A stretch of DNA of 64,000 bases, taken from contig CANJLH010000017.1 in assembly GCA_947475415.1 (NCBI GenBank), positions 1-64,000 on the forward strand, in the 5' to 3' direction. This document shows positions 16,983 through 25,412 of this stretch, in pieces (positions within the stretch are counted from its first letter, which is position 1; every line of letters begins with the position of its first letter). Source of the stretch: Caulobacteraceae bacterium (GTDB lineage Bacteria; Pseudomonadota; Alphaproteobacteria; Caulobacterales; Caulobacteraceae). The position numbers and the translations under genes were made by a program. The notes under the pieces were generated by a model. It saw nothing but the letters and a program-made list of their open reading frames with translations, did no database searches and was not told the DNA's origin.

Positions 16983-17783
16983 TCAGTCCACGTTCCAGCC
17001 GCCAGAGTATGAGAACACCTGAGCGGTCTGAAAGCGGTTGGTTCCGTCCAGCAGCACCGCGCAGAAAGCCGAAAGCTCCTCCATGGTCCCCAGGCGGCCC
17101 AGTGGTGTTTCGGCCACCAGCGGTGCGGACCAGGCGCCCAGCGACGCGGTGGAATCCGTCACCGCGCCAGGCGGGCAGTTGGGAAAGCCCTCGAAAACCG
17201 CGTTTTTCGACGCCAGCACATTCATCGAAATCCCGTCGCGGGCGTGCTCCAACGCCACCGCCTGGACCAGGAAGCTCTGGCCCGCGCGGCCCGCCCCATA
17301 GAGGGTCCAGTCCGCTTCCGGCCGCGAACCCGCATCACTGGTGAACACCAGCACCTGGCCGCCACCCCGCGTGCGCATCGCCCCGACCACCGCGCGAAGG
17401 ATGTGAAAGGTCCCCTCCAGATAGGCCGCCATCGCCCGCACGTTCTCGGCGGATTCAGACAGGAACGGCCCGCGGGTGACGCCCACTGGGTGCCCGTTGG
17501 CCGGCTGCAAGGCCGCCGCATCCAACCGTCCAAACCTTTTCAACGCCCGGTCGACCAGCGCCTGCGCGCCCTCGGCCGTCGCGTCGGATCCGGGACCCAG
17601 GCGCGGAACCTCCGCTTCGCTGATGATCTCCACCTGGGCGCCCAGGGCCCCCAGTTCCTCGGCAAGGCCCGGCCGCGCCAGGTGGATCACCAGATCATGT
17701 CCCGACGCCGCCAACCGCCGCGCGAGGCAAGGCCCAACATAGGCCTCAGCGTGCTGGATCAACACCACCCTGCGATCAGCCAT
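16983..17783 (-). CDS. SDR-like protein with altered catalytic motif
   Basis: 266 aa with SDR length and order, but the N-terminal nucleotide-binding Gly-rich TGxxxGxG motif is eroded (QHAEAYVGPCLARRL). The catalytic region reads FTSDAGSRPE...LYGAGRAGQSFLVQAV: the Ser (TSD) and Tyr positions are kept, but the usual YxxxK Lys is Arg. The C-terminus retains the closing segment (TPLGRLGTMEEL, FSYSGGWNVD). Probably a cofactor-poor or non-redox SDR homologue; a normal reductase role should not be assumed. Confidence 0.7.
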   Translation of the reverse strand: MADRRVVLIQHAEAYVGPCLARRLAASGHDLVIHLARPGLAEELGALGAQVEIISEAEVPRLGPGSDATAEGAQALVDRALKRFGRLDAAALQPANGHPVGVTRGPFLSESAENVRAMAAYLEGTFHILRAVVGAMRTRGGGQVLVFTSDAGSRPEADWTLYGAGRAGQSFLVQAVALEHARDGISMNVLASKNAVFEGFPNCPPGAVTDSTASLGAWSAPLVAETPLGRLGTMEELSAFCAVLLDGTNRFQTAQVFSYSGGWNVD

Positions 17784-17816
17784 CCCGAATCCTTCCCACT
17801 TGAGCCCGAGCAGAAA

Positions 17817-18023
17817 CTATAGGCGCGGACCTCGCCGCTCGTCGATCTCGAAGGCTGCGGGAACATTCTCGCGTGTGACGGGCGCCGGTGCGGCGACGGA
17901 CGGGGAGCGCCGCTTGCTGCCCGCGATCCAGAGGCGTCGATCGAACTCGCCCATGGTGATCGGCTTGGACATGAAGGTGTCCGCGCCGGCCAGCATCGCC
18001 TCCACGACCTTTGGGTGCTTGAT
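17817..18023 (-). pseudogene. 3' remnant of a single-domain response regulator
   Basis: The minus-strand frame ending at 17817 carries the last part of a receiver domain, VVEAMLAGADTFMSKPITMGEFDRRL (split: AGADTF, MSKPI with the conserved Lys-Pro of beta5), then a short basic tail and a stop. Upstream of about 18023 the frame stays open but shows no Asp-acceptor or acidic pocket residues, so the first two thirds of the domain are missing. Interpreted as a 5'-truncated gene. Confidence 0.55.
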
Positions 18024-18218
18024 CGCCGCCTGGCCGGCGCCGTCTATTCTCGCACGCGCATCAAGTCCCAGGTTGGCATTGATGGCCACGCCGACAAGGC
18101 CGCCGTCGACCATCTGTTCAGCCGCCTGCGCCACAAGCTTGCCGCCTGCGGCGCACCTGGGCTCCTGCGCACCGTGCGCGGCGCAGGGTTCGCCTGGTCG
18201 TCGGAGTCGGAGGACTGA
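18012..18218 (+). pseudogene. 3' remnant of an OmpR/PhoB-type response regulator (winged-helix effector domain)
   Basis: The plus-strand frame ending at TGA 18218 reads an OmpR-type effector: LDRRLAGAVYSR, then VDHLFSRLRHKLAA (recognition helix) and LLRTVRGAGFAW (wing). The receiver domain and linker are absent; the frame abuts the minus-strand receiver remnant at about 18,015-18,025. The 539 bp between the SDR gene (17783) and the SnoaL-like gene (18323) hold nothing else I can support. Confidence 0.65.
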
Positions 18219-18322
18219 ACGGCATCCGGCAAGCGGCGCCCTATTCTCCCGCGTGGGCGATGCGCATAGTGTCCGAACTCAAGGCGCGGCATCGTCGGCT
18301 TTCGCCAACCGGGAGGACGACC

Positions 18323-18796
18323 ATGGAGCTCTGGGAACTCATCGCGCGCGAGCAGGTCCGCGAAACCTTCACTCGCTATTCCACCGCCGGCGACGGCGGT
18401 CGGCTGGACGATCTCGTCGCCCAGTTCACAGAGGACGCCACCATGGAGGTCCCACCGCGCGGTCCGGTCGCCGGCCGCCAGGCGATCCTTCAGTCCCTGC
18501 GTGAAGGTGCGATGCGCTCGCGCCCGCCGGTGGCGTTTGAGGGCCAAAAGCCGATCATCCGCCACTTCACCACCAACATCCATTTCCGCGAGATCACCCC
18601 GGAGCGGATCGAGACCACCGCTTATTTCTGCGCCATGTCCGCCCGTGGCCCCGACCATTGGGGCCGTTACTTCGACGTGTTGGTCCCAGTGGGTGACCGC
18701 TGGCTGTTCGCCCATCGCATCGCCCGCTCCGAAGGCTGGGCGCTGGATGGCTGGTACGTCGACAACAACCCGACGGCTAATCTGGCTGGCTCATGA
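18323..18796 (+). CDS. SnoaL-like / NTF2-fold protein
   Basis: 157 aa from ATG 18323, chosen for the GGGAGG Shine-Dalgarno 7-8 bases upstream; an in-frame ATG at 18260 lacks one. Typical SnoaL_4-type cone fold landmarks: REQVRETFTRYSTAGDGG (residues about 8-25), LVAQFTEDATMEVP, HFTTNIHF, YFDVLVPVGDRWLFAHR. Such proteins are small isomerases, hydratases or ligand-binding partners. It overlaps the molybdopterin oxidoreductase gene by 4 bp, so it is probably an accessory or next-step enzyme for the same substrate. Confidence 0.8.
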   Translation: MELWELIAREQVRETFTRYSTAGDGGRLDDLVAQFTEDATMEVPPRGPVAGRQAILQSLREGAMRSRPPVAFEGQKPIIRHFTTNIHFREITPERIETTAYFCAMSARGPDHWGRYFDVLVPVGDRWLFAHRIARSEGWALDGWYVDNNPTANLAGS

Positions 18797-20973
18797 TCAC
18801 ACAGCGCGCCTCCATCTGCCGGTTCTGCTCGGCGGGCTGTCCGATCGTCGTGGACATGCAGAACGGCCGCCCGGTCCGGGTCACAGGCAACAAGGCCAGC
18901 CCGATGTTCGACGGCTTCTGCTGCACCCGCGGCCAGGCGCTGCCCGAACAGATCAACGATCCGCAACGGTTGCTCTTGCCCCAGAAGCGCGGGCTGGACG
19001 GAGCATATCGTCCGGTCGGGTCCGCCCAGGCGCTGGACGAAATCGCCGCCAGCATAGACCGCATCGTCGCTGACCACGGCCCCCGCAGCGTCGCCCTCTA
19101 TCTAGGCACCTACACCGGACCCTATCCCGCCGCCGGCCCGTTCGCCGTTGGGTTCGCCCGCGGCCTGGGCACGCCGATGATCTTCACCTCCATGACCATC
19201 GACCAGCCCGGCAAGGATATCGCCGCAGCACTGCTGGGGGGGTGGGAGGCCGGCCCCCAGGTGTTTGCGAACGCCGATGTCTGGATGGTGGTTGGGGGCA
19301 ATCCCCTGGTCTCCATCGGTCTGACCATGCCCGCACAGAACCCCGGCAAGCGGCTGACCGACGCGCTAGCCCGCGGAATGCAACTGATCGTCATCGATCC
19401 GCGCCGCACCGAGACCGCGCGCCGGGCCCACATCCATCTGCAGCCACGCCCGGGCGAGGACCCCGCGATCCTGGCCGGCATGATCCGGGTGATCCTCAAA
19501 GAAGACCTGCACGACCACGCCTTCGCCGCTGAGAACGTCGCTGGCCTGGAAGCTCTATGGCGCGCTGTGGAGCCTTTCGATCCGGCCAATGTCGCCGCAC
19601 GCGCCGATATCCCGGAAGCTGATCTCATCGCTGCGGCGCGCCTGTTCGCCACCCGCGCCCGCGGCCTGGCCGCCGGCGCGACCGGCGCCAACATGTCCGG
19701 CCGCTCCAGCCTGACCGAGTATCTGATCGCCGTCCTCAACACCATCTGCGGCCGCTATCTGCGGGCCGGCGAGGCTGTCGCCAATCCCGGCGTCCTGCTG
19801 AGCCGGGCGACACCGCGGGCCCAGGCCAGGCCGCCCCGCCCCGCCCGCGGCCTTGGCGAGACGATGGTTGTGCGCGGTCTAGGGATGGCGGCCAGCGGCA
19901 TGCCCACCGCCGCCCTTGCTGACGAGATCCTGGCCGGCGAGGTCAAGGCCCTGTTCTCTGTGGGCGGCAACCCCGCCACCGCATGGCCCGACCAGCCCCG
20001 CACTATCGCCGCCCTGGAGCAACTGGATCTCTTCGTCCAGCTGGACATCCGAATGTCCGCCTCGGCGAAGCTGGCCCACTATGTGATCCCGCCGAAAATC
20101 TCTTTCGAGGTACCGACCGCCTCGTTCGCGAAGGAGAACATCGAGATCTACGCCCCCGTGTTCGCCGTGCCGGAGCCGTTTGGCATGTATGCACCGGCCT
20201 TCATGGACCCGCCGGAAGGCTCCGACCTCATGGAGGAGTGGGAGGTCTTCTACGGCCTCGCACAGCGCCTGGGCCTGGAACTGAAGATCCATCACGCCAA
20301 TTCCGTCGCCGGCCTCGCCCGCGCGCCCCGGCCGCCGGCGCAGGTCGATATGAAGACCAAGCCCACCACCGACGAAATCCTGGAATTGCTCACCGCCGGT
20401 TCGCGGATCACCCTGGACGAGGTCAAGCGGCATCCCGACGGCGCCCTGTTCGCCGAGACCATCATCGTCGCGCCCCGAGATTCCGCCTGCGAGGCGCGGC
20501 TGAATGTCGGCGACGAGGCGATGATGTCCGAGCTGGGCGAGGTTCTCGTGGAGCCTCCGGCGGCCCAGCGCGCCGCCGGCGCCTATCCCTTCCAGCTGAT
20601 CAGCCGCCGCGCCGCCCACGTGCTCAATTCCGCCGGACGCGACCTGCCGATGCTGGTCCGCAAGGGCGGCGCCTACAATCCGGCCTTCATGCACCCCGAT
20701 GACCTCGAAGCCCTCGGTCTACGCGCTGGCAACCGGGTGCAGATCCGGTCCCCACACGGGGTGATCACCGGGATTGTGCAGCCGGACGAGACGCTGCGTC
20801 GGGGCCTGGTCTCCATGACCCATTCCTACGGCGACCTGCCGAAACTCGGACTTGATGTCGCCCAGCACGGGTCAAACACCAGTGCGCTGACCAGTGTCGA
20901 GGACGACTACGATCGCTTTTCCGGCATCCCGCGGATGAGCGCCGTGCCGGTGGACGTGCGGCCGCAGGCCTGA
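18793..20973 (+). CDS. Molybdopterin-dependent oxidoreductase (DMSO reductase superfamily)
   Basis: 726 aa. An N-terminal [4Fe-4S] site is visible: Cys9, Cys12, Cys16 and Cys43/44 (CRFCSAGC ... FCCTRGQ). Molybdopterin guanine-dinucleotide binding blocks follow: VVGGNPLVS, LIVIDPRRTETA (about residue 195), LFSVGGNPATAWPD (about 376), and the C-terminal cap domain with LISRRAAHVLNS and GNRVQIRSPHG. No Tat signal peptide, so cytoplasmic. No Fe-S or membrane partner subunit adjoins it; the SnoaL-like gene is its only operon partner. It resembles the uncharacterised formate-dehydrogenase-like group often found in catabolic clusters; true substrate unknown. Confidence 0.85.
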   Translation: MITQRASICRFCSAGCPIVVDMQNGRPVRVTGNKASPMFDGFCCTRGQALPEQINDPQRLLLPQKRGLDGAYRPVGSAQALDEIAASIDRIVADHGPRSVALYLGTYTGPYPAAGPFAVGFARGLGTPMIFTSMTIDQPGKDIAAALLGGWEAGPQVFANADVWMVVGGNPLVSIGLTMPAQNPGKRLTDALARGMQLIVIDPRRTETARRAHIHLQPRPGEDPAILAGMIRVILKEDLHDHAFAAENVAGLEALWRAVEPFDPANVAARADIPEADLIAAARLFATRARGLAAGATGANMSGRSSLTEYLIAVLNTICGRYLRAGEAVANPGVLLSRATPRAQARPPRPARGLGETMVVRGLGMAASGMPTAALADEILAGEVKALFSVGGNPATAWPDQPRTIAALEQLDLFVQLDIRMSASAKLAHYVIPPKISFEVPTASFAKENIEIYAPVFAVPEPFGMYAPAFMDPPEGSDLMEEWEVFYGLAQRLGLELKIHHANSVAGLARAPRPPAQVDMKTKPTTDEILELLTAGSRITLDEVKRHPDGALFAETIIVAPRDSACEARLNVGDEAMMSELGEVLVEPPAAQRAAGAYPFQLISRRAAHVLNSAGRDLPMLVRKGGAYNPAFMHPDDLEALGLRAGNRVQIRSPHGVITGIVQPDETLRRGLVSMTHSYGDLPKLGLDVAQHGSNTSALTSVEDDYDRFSGIPRMSAVPVDVRPQA

Positions 20974-20976
20974 CCT

Positions 20977-21003
20977 CCGTCCCGATCGCGTGGATCAGGA
21001 CGG
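20977..21003. terminator. Bidirectional hairpin terminator candidate
   Basis: CCGTCC-c-GATC (20977-20987), loop GCGTG, GATC-a-GGACGG (20993-21003): a ten-pair stem with one mismatch between two convergent genes. A short G run follows rather than T, as is common in high-GC genomes. Confidence 0.6.
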
Positions 21004-21012
21004 GGGGCGTGG

Positions 21013-22218
21013 TCAGGCGTCCGCCAGGCCCACGATGGCCACCGAGCTGACATTCTGGGTCGGCATGCCGCCCAGATTGTGGGTCAGGCCGAAGATCGGC
21101 TGTTGCTTGCGCTGGCGATCGCCAGCCCGGCCCAGCAGTTGCAGGTAGTTCTCATAGAGCATCCGCAGGCCCGACGCCCCGATCGGATGGCCGAAGCACT
21201 TTAAGCCCCCGTCGATCTGGCAGGGAATGGCGCCATCGGCATCGAACACCCCGTCCAGCACGTCCTTCACAGCACCGCCTTCCGCCGAGACGCCAAGGTC
21301 CTCCATGGTCACCAGTTCGGTGATCGAGAAGCAGTCGTGCACCTCCATCAGCGAGATCTGCTTGCGCGGGTCGGTGATGCCGGCTTCCTGATAGGCGCGC
21401 GCCGCTGCGATGCGGGTGGTGTGGAAATAGCTGCCGTCCCAGCCGGCGCCCTGCATCTCCCAGCCGTTTGACACCGAAAGCTGCAGCGCCTTCACCGTCA
21501 CCAGATCGGTTTTGCCCAGCGCGCGGGCGATCTCCGGCGTGGTGACGATGGCGCAGGCCGCCCCGTCGGAAACCCCGCAGCAGTCGAACAGGCCCAGCGG
21601 TTCGGCGATCATCGGGGCGTTCAGGCACTGCTCCTCGGTGATCGGCTTGCGCAGGTGGGCCTTGGGGTTCTTGGCGCCGTTGGCGTGGCTCTTCACCGAC
21701 ACATGGGCGATGGCCCGCTTCAACAGTTCCGGCGTCACATTGTGCTTGGCCCGATAGGCCGAGGCGATCTGGGCGAAGTTGCCCGGCGCCGAGCCGCTCA
21801 CGCCGATCATGTCGGAGACGATCCCGCGGCTGCGCACCGGCAGGCCGCCGTAGCCGGTGTCCTTCAGCTTCTCAACGCCCATGGCCAGCGCGATGTCGCA
21901 GGCGCCGGAGGCCACGGCGTAGACCGCGCCGCGGAACGATTCGGTGCCTGAGGCGCAATAATTCTCCACCTTGGTCACCGCGATGTTCGGCAGCCGCAGC
22001 GCCATGGACAGCGGGATGCCGGAAGGCCCGACGCTGACGCCGTCGAAGCCCACACCCAGCCAGGCGGCGCCGATCTCGGAAACGTCGATGCCTGCGTCGG
22101 CGATGGCCTCGTTGAAGGCTTCCACCATCAGGCCGTCCGCATCGGCGTCCCAACGCTCTCCGAAGCGGGCGCAGCCCATGCCGAGAATGGCGACCTTGTC
22201 TCTGATGCCGCTAGCCAT
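21013..22218 (-). CDS. Thiolase-family acyl-CoA acetyltransferase / lipid-transfer-type thiolase
   Basis: 401 aa. Nucleophile Cys88 in VENYCASGTES; C-terminal FGHPIGASGLRMLYE supplies the His of the second active-site loop; LMEVHDCFSITEL and VSDGAACAIV are typical of the SCP2/Ltp-type thiolase branch. It could cleave beta-ketoacyl-CoA or condense acetyl-CoA units. It lies 18 bp downstream of the HMG-CoA-synthase-like/OB-fold gene on the same strand, matching the thiolase plus OB-fold pairing seen twice more in the window. Unlike those two, it keeps the Cys. Confidence 0.85.
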   Translation of the reverse strand: MASGIRDKVAILGMGCARFGERWDADADGLMVEAFNEAIADAGIDVSEIGAAWLGVGFDGVSVGPSGIPLSMALRLPNIAVTKVENYCASGTESFRGAVYAVASGACDIALAMGVEKLKDTGYGGLPVRSRGIVSDMIGVSGSAPGNFAQIASAYRAKHNVTPELLKRAIAHVSVKSHANGAKNPKAHLRKPITEEQCLNAPMIAEPLGLFDCCGVSDGAACAIVTTPEIARALGKTDLVTVKALQLSVSNGWEMQGAGWDGSYFHTTRIAAARAYQEAGITDPRKQISLMEVHDCFSITELVTMEDLGVSAEGGAVKDVLDGVFDADGAIPCQIDGGLKCFGHPIGASGLRMLYENYLQLLGRAGDRQRKQQPIFGLTHNLGGMPTQNVSSVAIVGLADA

Positions 22219-22236
22219 GTCCTTCAGGGTCCTTAT

Positions 22237-23715
22237 CTATTCAGCCGCCAGGGCCGCTTGCGCCTTCGCCCGGTAGTCCGGCACGGCTTTCCAGAAATAT
22301 TTCACGAATCCCCGCATCTCGTCGACGGCCTTGATCCGGAACATCATCCGCATCTGCGCGCCCACGAATACGTCGTCGGCCTCCACATCACCGAAATCCA
22401 TGGTGATGCGCCCGCCCTCGTCGAACTCCACCGCGCCGTAGTAGCCGGGGGGATCGGGATTATAGCTGAGGTTGTCGGCGGTATAGGTCAGGATCTTGGC
22501 CGTGCGGTCGGCCAGGGGATAGTCTTCCTGGGTGCCCTGCGCCCGGTCGTTCTGATTGACGCTGATCTCGCTCTTGGGGAACTGCACCGTGCCGGTCTTC
22601 GAGCACTTGCCGCCCACCAGGGCCAGCACCGCCTTGCGGTTCCGATACAGCGAGGTGAGCGAGGTCTTCTGGTCCGCCTCCGCCCGCATGCCGCGGTCCA
22701 GCGCCAGCAGATTGTTGAAGAACAGGTATTTGATGTAGTTCGTCTCGGGCTTGCCCCGGGCCAACCAGCCGGAGACGCCCATACCGCGCACCGCGCCACC
22801 CACCTTGGCGGTGGTCTTGAACACCAGCACGTCGCAACCCTGGCCGAAGCCCACCACCACCACGATCTGCCCGGCGGGCGCGTTTTCCAACACTTTGGCC
22901 AACATAATCAGCGGCTGGGCCGCGCCCGCATCGCCCATCACTGCGGCCAGCGGCTCCACCACGGCCTCCGGTTTGACGCCGACAGCCTTGGCGACCGCAT
23001 CATTCACGCCCTTCATCGGCGCACCCATGATGAAGTAGTCGACATTGGCCACCGTCACCCCGGCCTTGACGAGGCCCGCCTTCACCGCTGCTGGCGCGAT
23101 ACGGGCATAGCCCTCGTCGCGCACGAACCTGGCTTCCCAGTTGTAGTCGAACTCGCTGTCGTCGGCGCGGAAGTGGTCCACGAAGTCGATGGAGACCGAA
23201 TGGCCGCCCAGGAAGTCGGCCGCCACTTCGCCCGCGCCGACCAACACCGCCGCGGCCGCGTCGCAGCCGGTCATCTCCTGTTCCGACGCCGGGGCCGGAT
23301 GGCGCCGCTCCGACGCGATGCACAGGATCTCGCCCGCCCCGCCCTTGGCCGCATAGAGCGCGTCCAGCAGCGCCGAGGTCGCGGCCCGCTGGCTGCCGGC
23401 CACATCCATGGTGCCCACGGAGTCGTCCAGGTTCAGCGCCTCCTTCACCACGCCGGCGTTCTGGCGGTCGGCGAACACCTGGCTGGTGGAGGCCAGGATC
23501 ACCTTGGCCAGCCGGCCGCGGTCATAGCCCTCCAGCCCGTCGCGCCCGGCCTCCACGGCCATGGTGATGGCGTCCTCGTCCCAGTTGGCCATGGCCCGCT
23601 CGCCCTTGCCCAGGCCCTTTAGCGCCGAGTTGAACCAGCCATTGGCGGCGGCCACCGCCTGCCGCTGCAGCCGAAGCCGCGGCACATAGGCCCCGACCGC
23701 GATAATCCCGACCAT
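22237..23715 (-). CDS. HMG-CoA-synthase-like protein fused to a C-terminal OB-fold (DUF35-type) domain
   Basis: 492 aa from ATG 23715 (GGAG 8 bases upstream; an in-frame TTG at 23730 is weaker). N-terminal thiolase-fold domain about 1-330: GIIAVGAYVPRLRL, ILASTSQVFADRQNA, SERRHPAPASEQEM, GFGQGCDVLVF. The usual nucleophile region reads DVAGSQRAATSAL, with Ser where HMG-CoA synthases have Cys. The C-terminal OB-fold part (about 370-490) starts near VGGKCSKTGTVQFPKS; only one Cys of a possible Zn ribbon is left. In archaeal and steroid-degrading systems, OB-fold partners scaffold thiolase-like enzymes; here scaffold and synthase-like domain are one chain. Confidence 0.78.
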   Translation of the reverse strand: MVGIIAVGAYVPRLRLQRQAVAAANGWFNSALKGLGKGERAMANWDEDAITMAVEAGRDGLEGYDRGRLAKVILASTSQVFADRQNAGVVKEALNLDDSVGTMDVAGSQRAATSALLDALYAAKGGAGEILCIASERRHPAPASEQEMTGCDAAAAVLVGAGEVAADFLGGHSVSIDFVDHFRADDSEFDYNWEARFVRDEGYARIAPAAVKAGLVKAGVTVANVDYFIMGAPMKGVNDAVAKAVGVKPEAVVEPLAAVMGDAGAAQPLIMLAKVLENAPAGQIVVVVGFGQGCDVLVFKTTAKVGGAVRGMGVSGWLARGKPETNYIKYLFFNNLLALDRGMRAEADQKTSLTSLYRNRKAVLALVGGKCSKTGTVQFPKSEISVNQNDRAQGTQEDYPLADRTAKILTYTADNLSYNPDPPGYYGAVEFDEGGRITMDFGDVEADDVFVGAQMRMMFRIKAVDEMRGFVKYFWKAVPDYRAKAQAALAAE

Positions 23716-23796
23716 GATCGTCTCCAACAAAAGTCCCCCGTCGTTTGAACGAGGACGCTGCGAAGATCAACGGGGAGGCGCGGATGGATGGTCCTG

Positions 23797-23847
23797 GGAA
23801 TTCGAATCCTCGGAGTAGGGCGCACGCTCGACCCATCCTCGAATTCC
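23797..23847. promoter_or_regulatory. Inverted repeat upstream of the HMG-CoA-synthase-like gene
   Basis: GGAATTCGA at 23797-23805 is matched by its exact reverse complement TCGAATTCC at 23839-23847, 33 bases apart, in the 169-bp gap upstream of the gene starting at 23715. The spacing suits an operator pair more than a terminator. I see no clear promoter here. Confidence 0.35.
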
Positions 23848-23884
23848 GGGCTCCCGTTCAAGAGTGGGCGTACCGGCCTCGCGC

Positions 23885-24709
23885 CTAATAGACGTGCCGC
23901 AACCGCCCCCCGACCACCGACATGCACTGACCAGAGATGGCGCGCGCCTGTTCCGAGCAAAGGAAGGCGATGGCGTGGCCCATGTCCTCCGGTTTGCCCG
24001 GCCGCCTCAGCGGCAGCCGCGCATAGGTGGTGGAGATCATTTCATCGAAGCTGACCCCGCGCTCCCTGGCCAGCCATGTGTAGTAGTCGATGTTCCGTTG
24101 CGTCGCGACCGGCCCGGTGAGCATGTTGTTCACGGTGATGCCGAACGGGGACAGCTCCTCGGCCAGACCGCGGTGCAGGGCGGCCACCGCCGGACGGACG
24201 GTGTTTGGCAGGATGTGCGGAATCTCCCACTGCGGTTCGCGCGCCGAACCCGAGGCGATGTTCAGTATCCGGCCCCACCGGCGAGCCTTCATGTCCGGGA
24301 TCACCTCACGGGCCAGCCACCAGGAAGAGAGCAGCAGCTGCTTGAACTCCTTGGCGTATTCCCGGGTCGGCGTGTCGCCGAAATAGCCTGCATGGACACC
24401 CGCCTCATCAGGGTCGATGGTGTGGCCGATGACGTTGCTGACTGCGATGTCCACAGGGCCGAACTGACGGCGGGCGGCCGCCACCACCCGCGCCACCTCG
24501 CCCGCGTCGGTCATGTCCGCGGCGACCGCGGCCACCCGGCCCGGCGCGGCGGCGGCGAGCTGGGCGCGGGCCTCCTCGAGGGTCTCGGGCGTGCGGGCCG
24601 CGATGAGCACCTTGCACCCCTCCCCCAACAGCACCTGGGCGGTGGCGAGCCCCTGCCCCTTGCTGCCTCCGGAAACCACAGCCACGCGCCCTGTAATGCC
24701 AAGGTCCAT
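23885..24709 (-). CDS. SDR-family protein lacking the catalytic Tyr
   Basis: 274 aa. Cofactor site is canonical: VAVVSGGSKGQGLATAQ (residues about 9-25) and ADMTDAGEV; NNAG is replaced by SNVIG. The catalytic Ser remains (NIASGSAREP) but the YxxxK region reads HILPNTVRPAVAAL: no Tyr, and Arg where Lys should be. C-terminus SGQCMSVVGGR is normal. Likely binds NAD(P) but has changed or lost its chemistry. One base separates it from the upstream SDR-like gene; together with the following SDR genes it forms a minus-strand run from 26192 to 23885. Confidence 0.78.
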   Translation of the reverse strand: MDLGITGRVAVVSGGSKGQGLATAQVLLGEGCKVLIAARTPETLEEARAQLAAAAPGRVAAVAADMTDAGEVARVVAAARRQFGPVDIAVSNVIGHTIDPDEAGVHAGYFGDTPTREYAKEFKQLLLSSWWLAREVIPDMKARRWGRILNIASGSAREPQWEIPHILPNTVRPAVAALHRGLAEELSPFGITVNNMLTGPVATQRNIDYYTWLARERGVSFDEMISTTYARLPLRRPGKPEDMGHAIAFLCSEQARAISGQCMSVVGGRLRHVY

Positions 24710-24710
24710 A

Positions 24711-25403
24711 TCAGAACACGCCTCCCTGCCGGCCCTCGTCGACGGCGATGACCAGCCCGGTGAGAAACTCCGAGAGCGGGCTGGCGAAATAGGCCGCGCC
24801 GGCGCCCAGGCCGTCCAGGATGCGCACGCGACCCTCGCCGATTGGCAGGCTGTCCCAGAGCAGGGAGTTGCAAGTCACCGCATGCGGTCCAACCTCACCT
24901 GAGAGAGCCTTCATCATCCCGAGTACGCCAATGCCCACGGCCCGCTCGACGTCAGCGTCCCGGCCGGTCATCGCCTTGGCCTCCACCGGTCCCACGAAAA
25001 TCAGCCGGCCCTCGCCGCGTTTCGTCATCGCCGGCAGCGCGGCCTGAAAGAGCTCGGCGGAGGCGGTCACATGGGTCCACCCGCTCCGCAAGGCCGCGTC
25101 GCCGTCCGCCAGGCCGCTAAGGCGCCCGGCAGGCAGCGGCGGGAGCACCGAGATCGCCACATGCACCGGCCCTCCCGCCTGGGCGGCGGCCACGGCCTCT
25201 CGGGCGCCCATGCCGAAATAGAGCTCCGGCGCCGCGCAGCCGGCGGCGGCCGCTGCTTCCCTTGCTGGCGCAAGGCTGGCTGCAGAGCCGCCATGCAGGC
25301 ACAGCCGCGCCCCTTCCCGGGCGATGGCCTGGACCACAGCCACGCCGGCTTCGCAATCGGCGTTGCCGATAAGCACGCCGCGCCCTGTCATTTTGAGGTC
25401 CAC
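24711..25403 (-). CDS. Degenerate SDR-fold protein
   Basis: 230 aa. SDR fold is suggested by the beta-alpha pattern (GRGVLIGNADCEAGVAVVQAIAREG, here seen as two blocks; GRLIFVGPVEAKA; VTCNSLLWDSLP), but the Gly-rich loop is GNADCEAGV instead of TGxxxGIG and the active-site region is RDADVERAVGIGV, with no Tyr and Arg in place of Lys. Length is slightly short. The next gene starts one base after its stop, so it may be a non-catalytic partner of that SDR. Low certainty of function. Confidence 0.6.
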   Translation of the reverse strand: MDLKMTGRGVLIGNADCEAGVAVVQAIAREGARLCLHGGSAASLAPAREAAAAAGCAAPELYFGMGAREAVAAAQAGGPVHVAISVLPPLPAGRLSGLADGDAALRSGWTHVTASAELFQAALPAMTKRGEGRLIFVGPVEAKAMTGRDADVERAVGIGVLGMMKALSGEVGPHAVTCNSLLWDSLPIGEGRVRILDGLGAGAAYFASPLSEFLTGLVIAVDEGRQGGVF

Positions 25404-25412
25404 GGGGCGCGC

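Noticed and set aside
17800-18504. 234-aa plus-strand ORF over the response-regulator scar
   Set aside because: Low-complexity Ser/Ala/Arg-rich frame with no motifs; the real remnants are in other frames.
22258-23622. 454-aa plus-strand ORF antisense to the HMGCS-like gene
   Set aside because: His/Arg/Gly-rich shadow without domain motifs; the minus strand is clearly the coding one.
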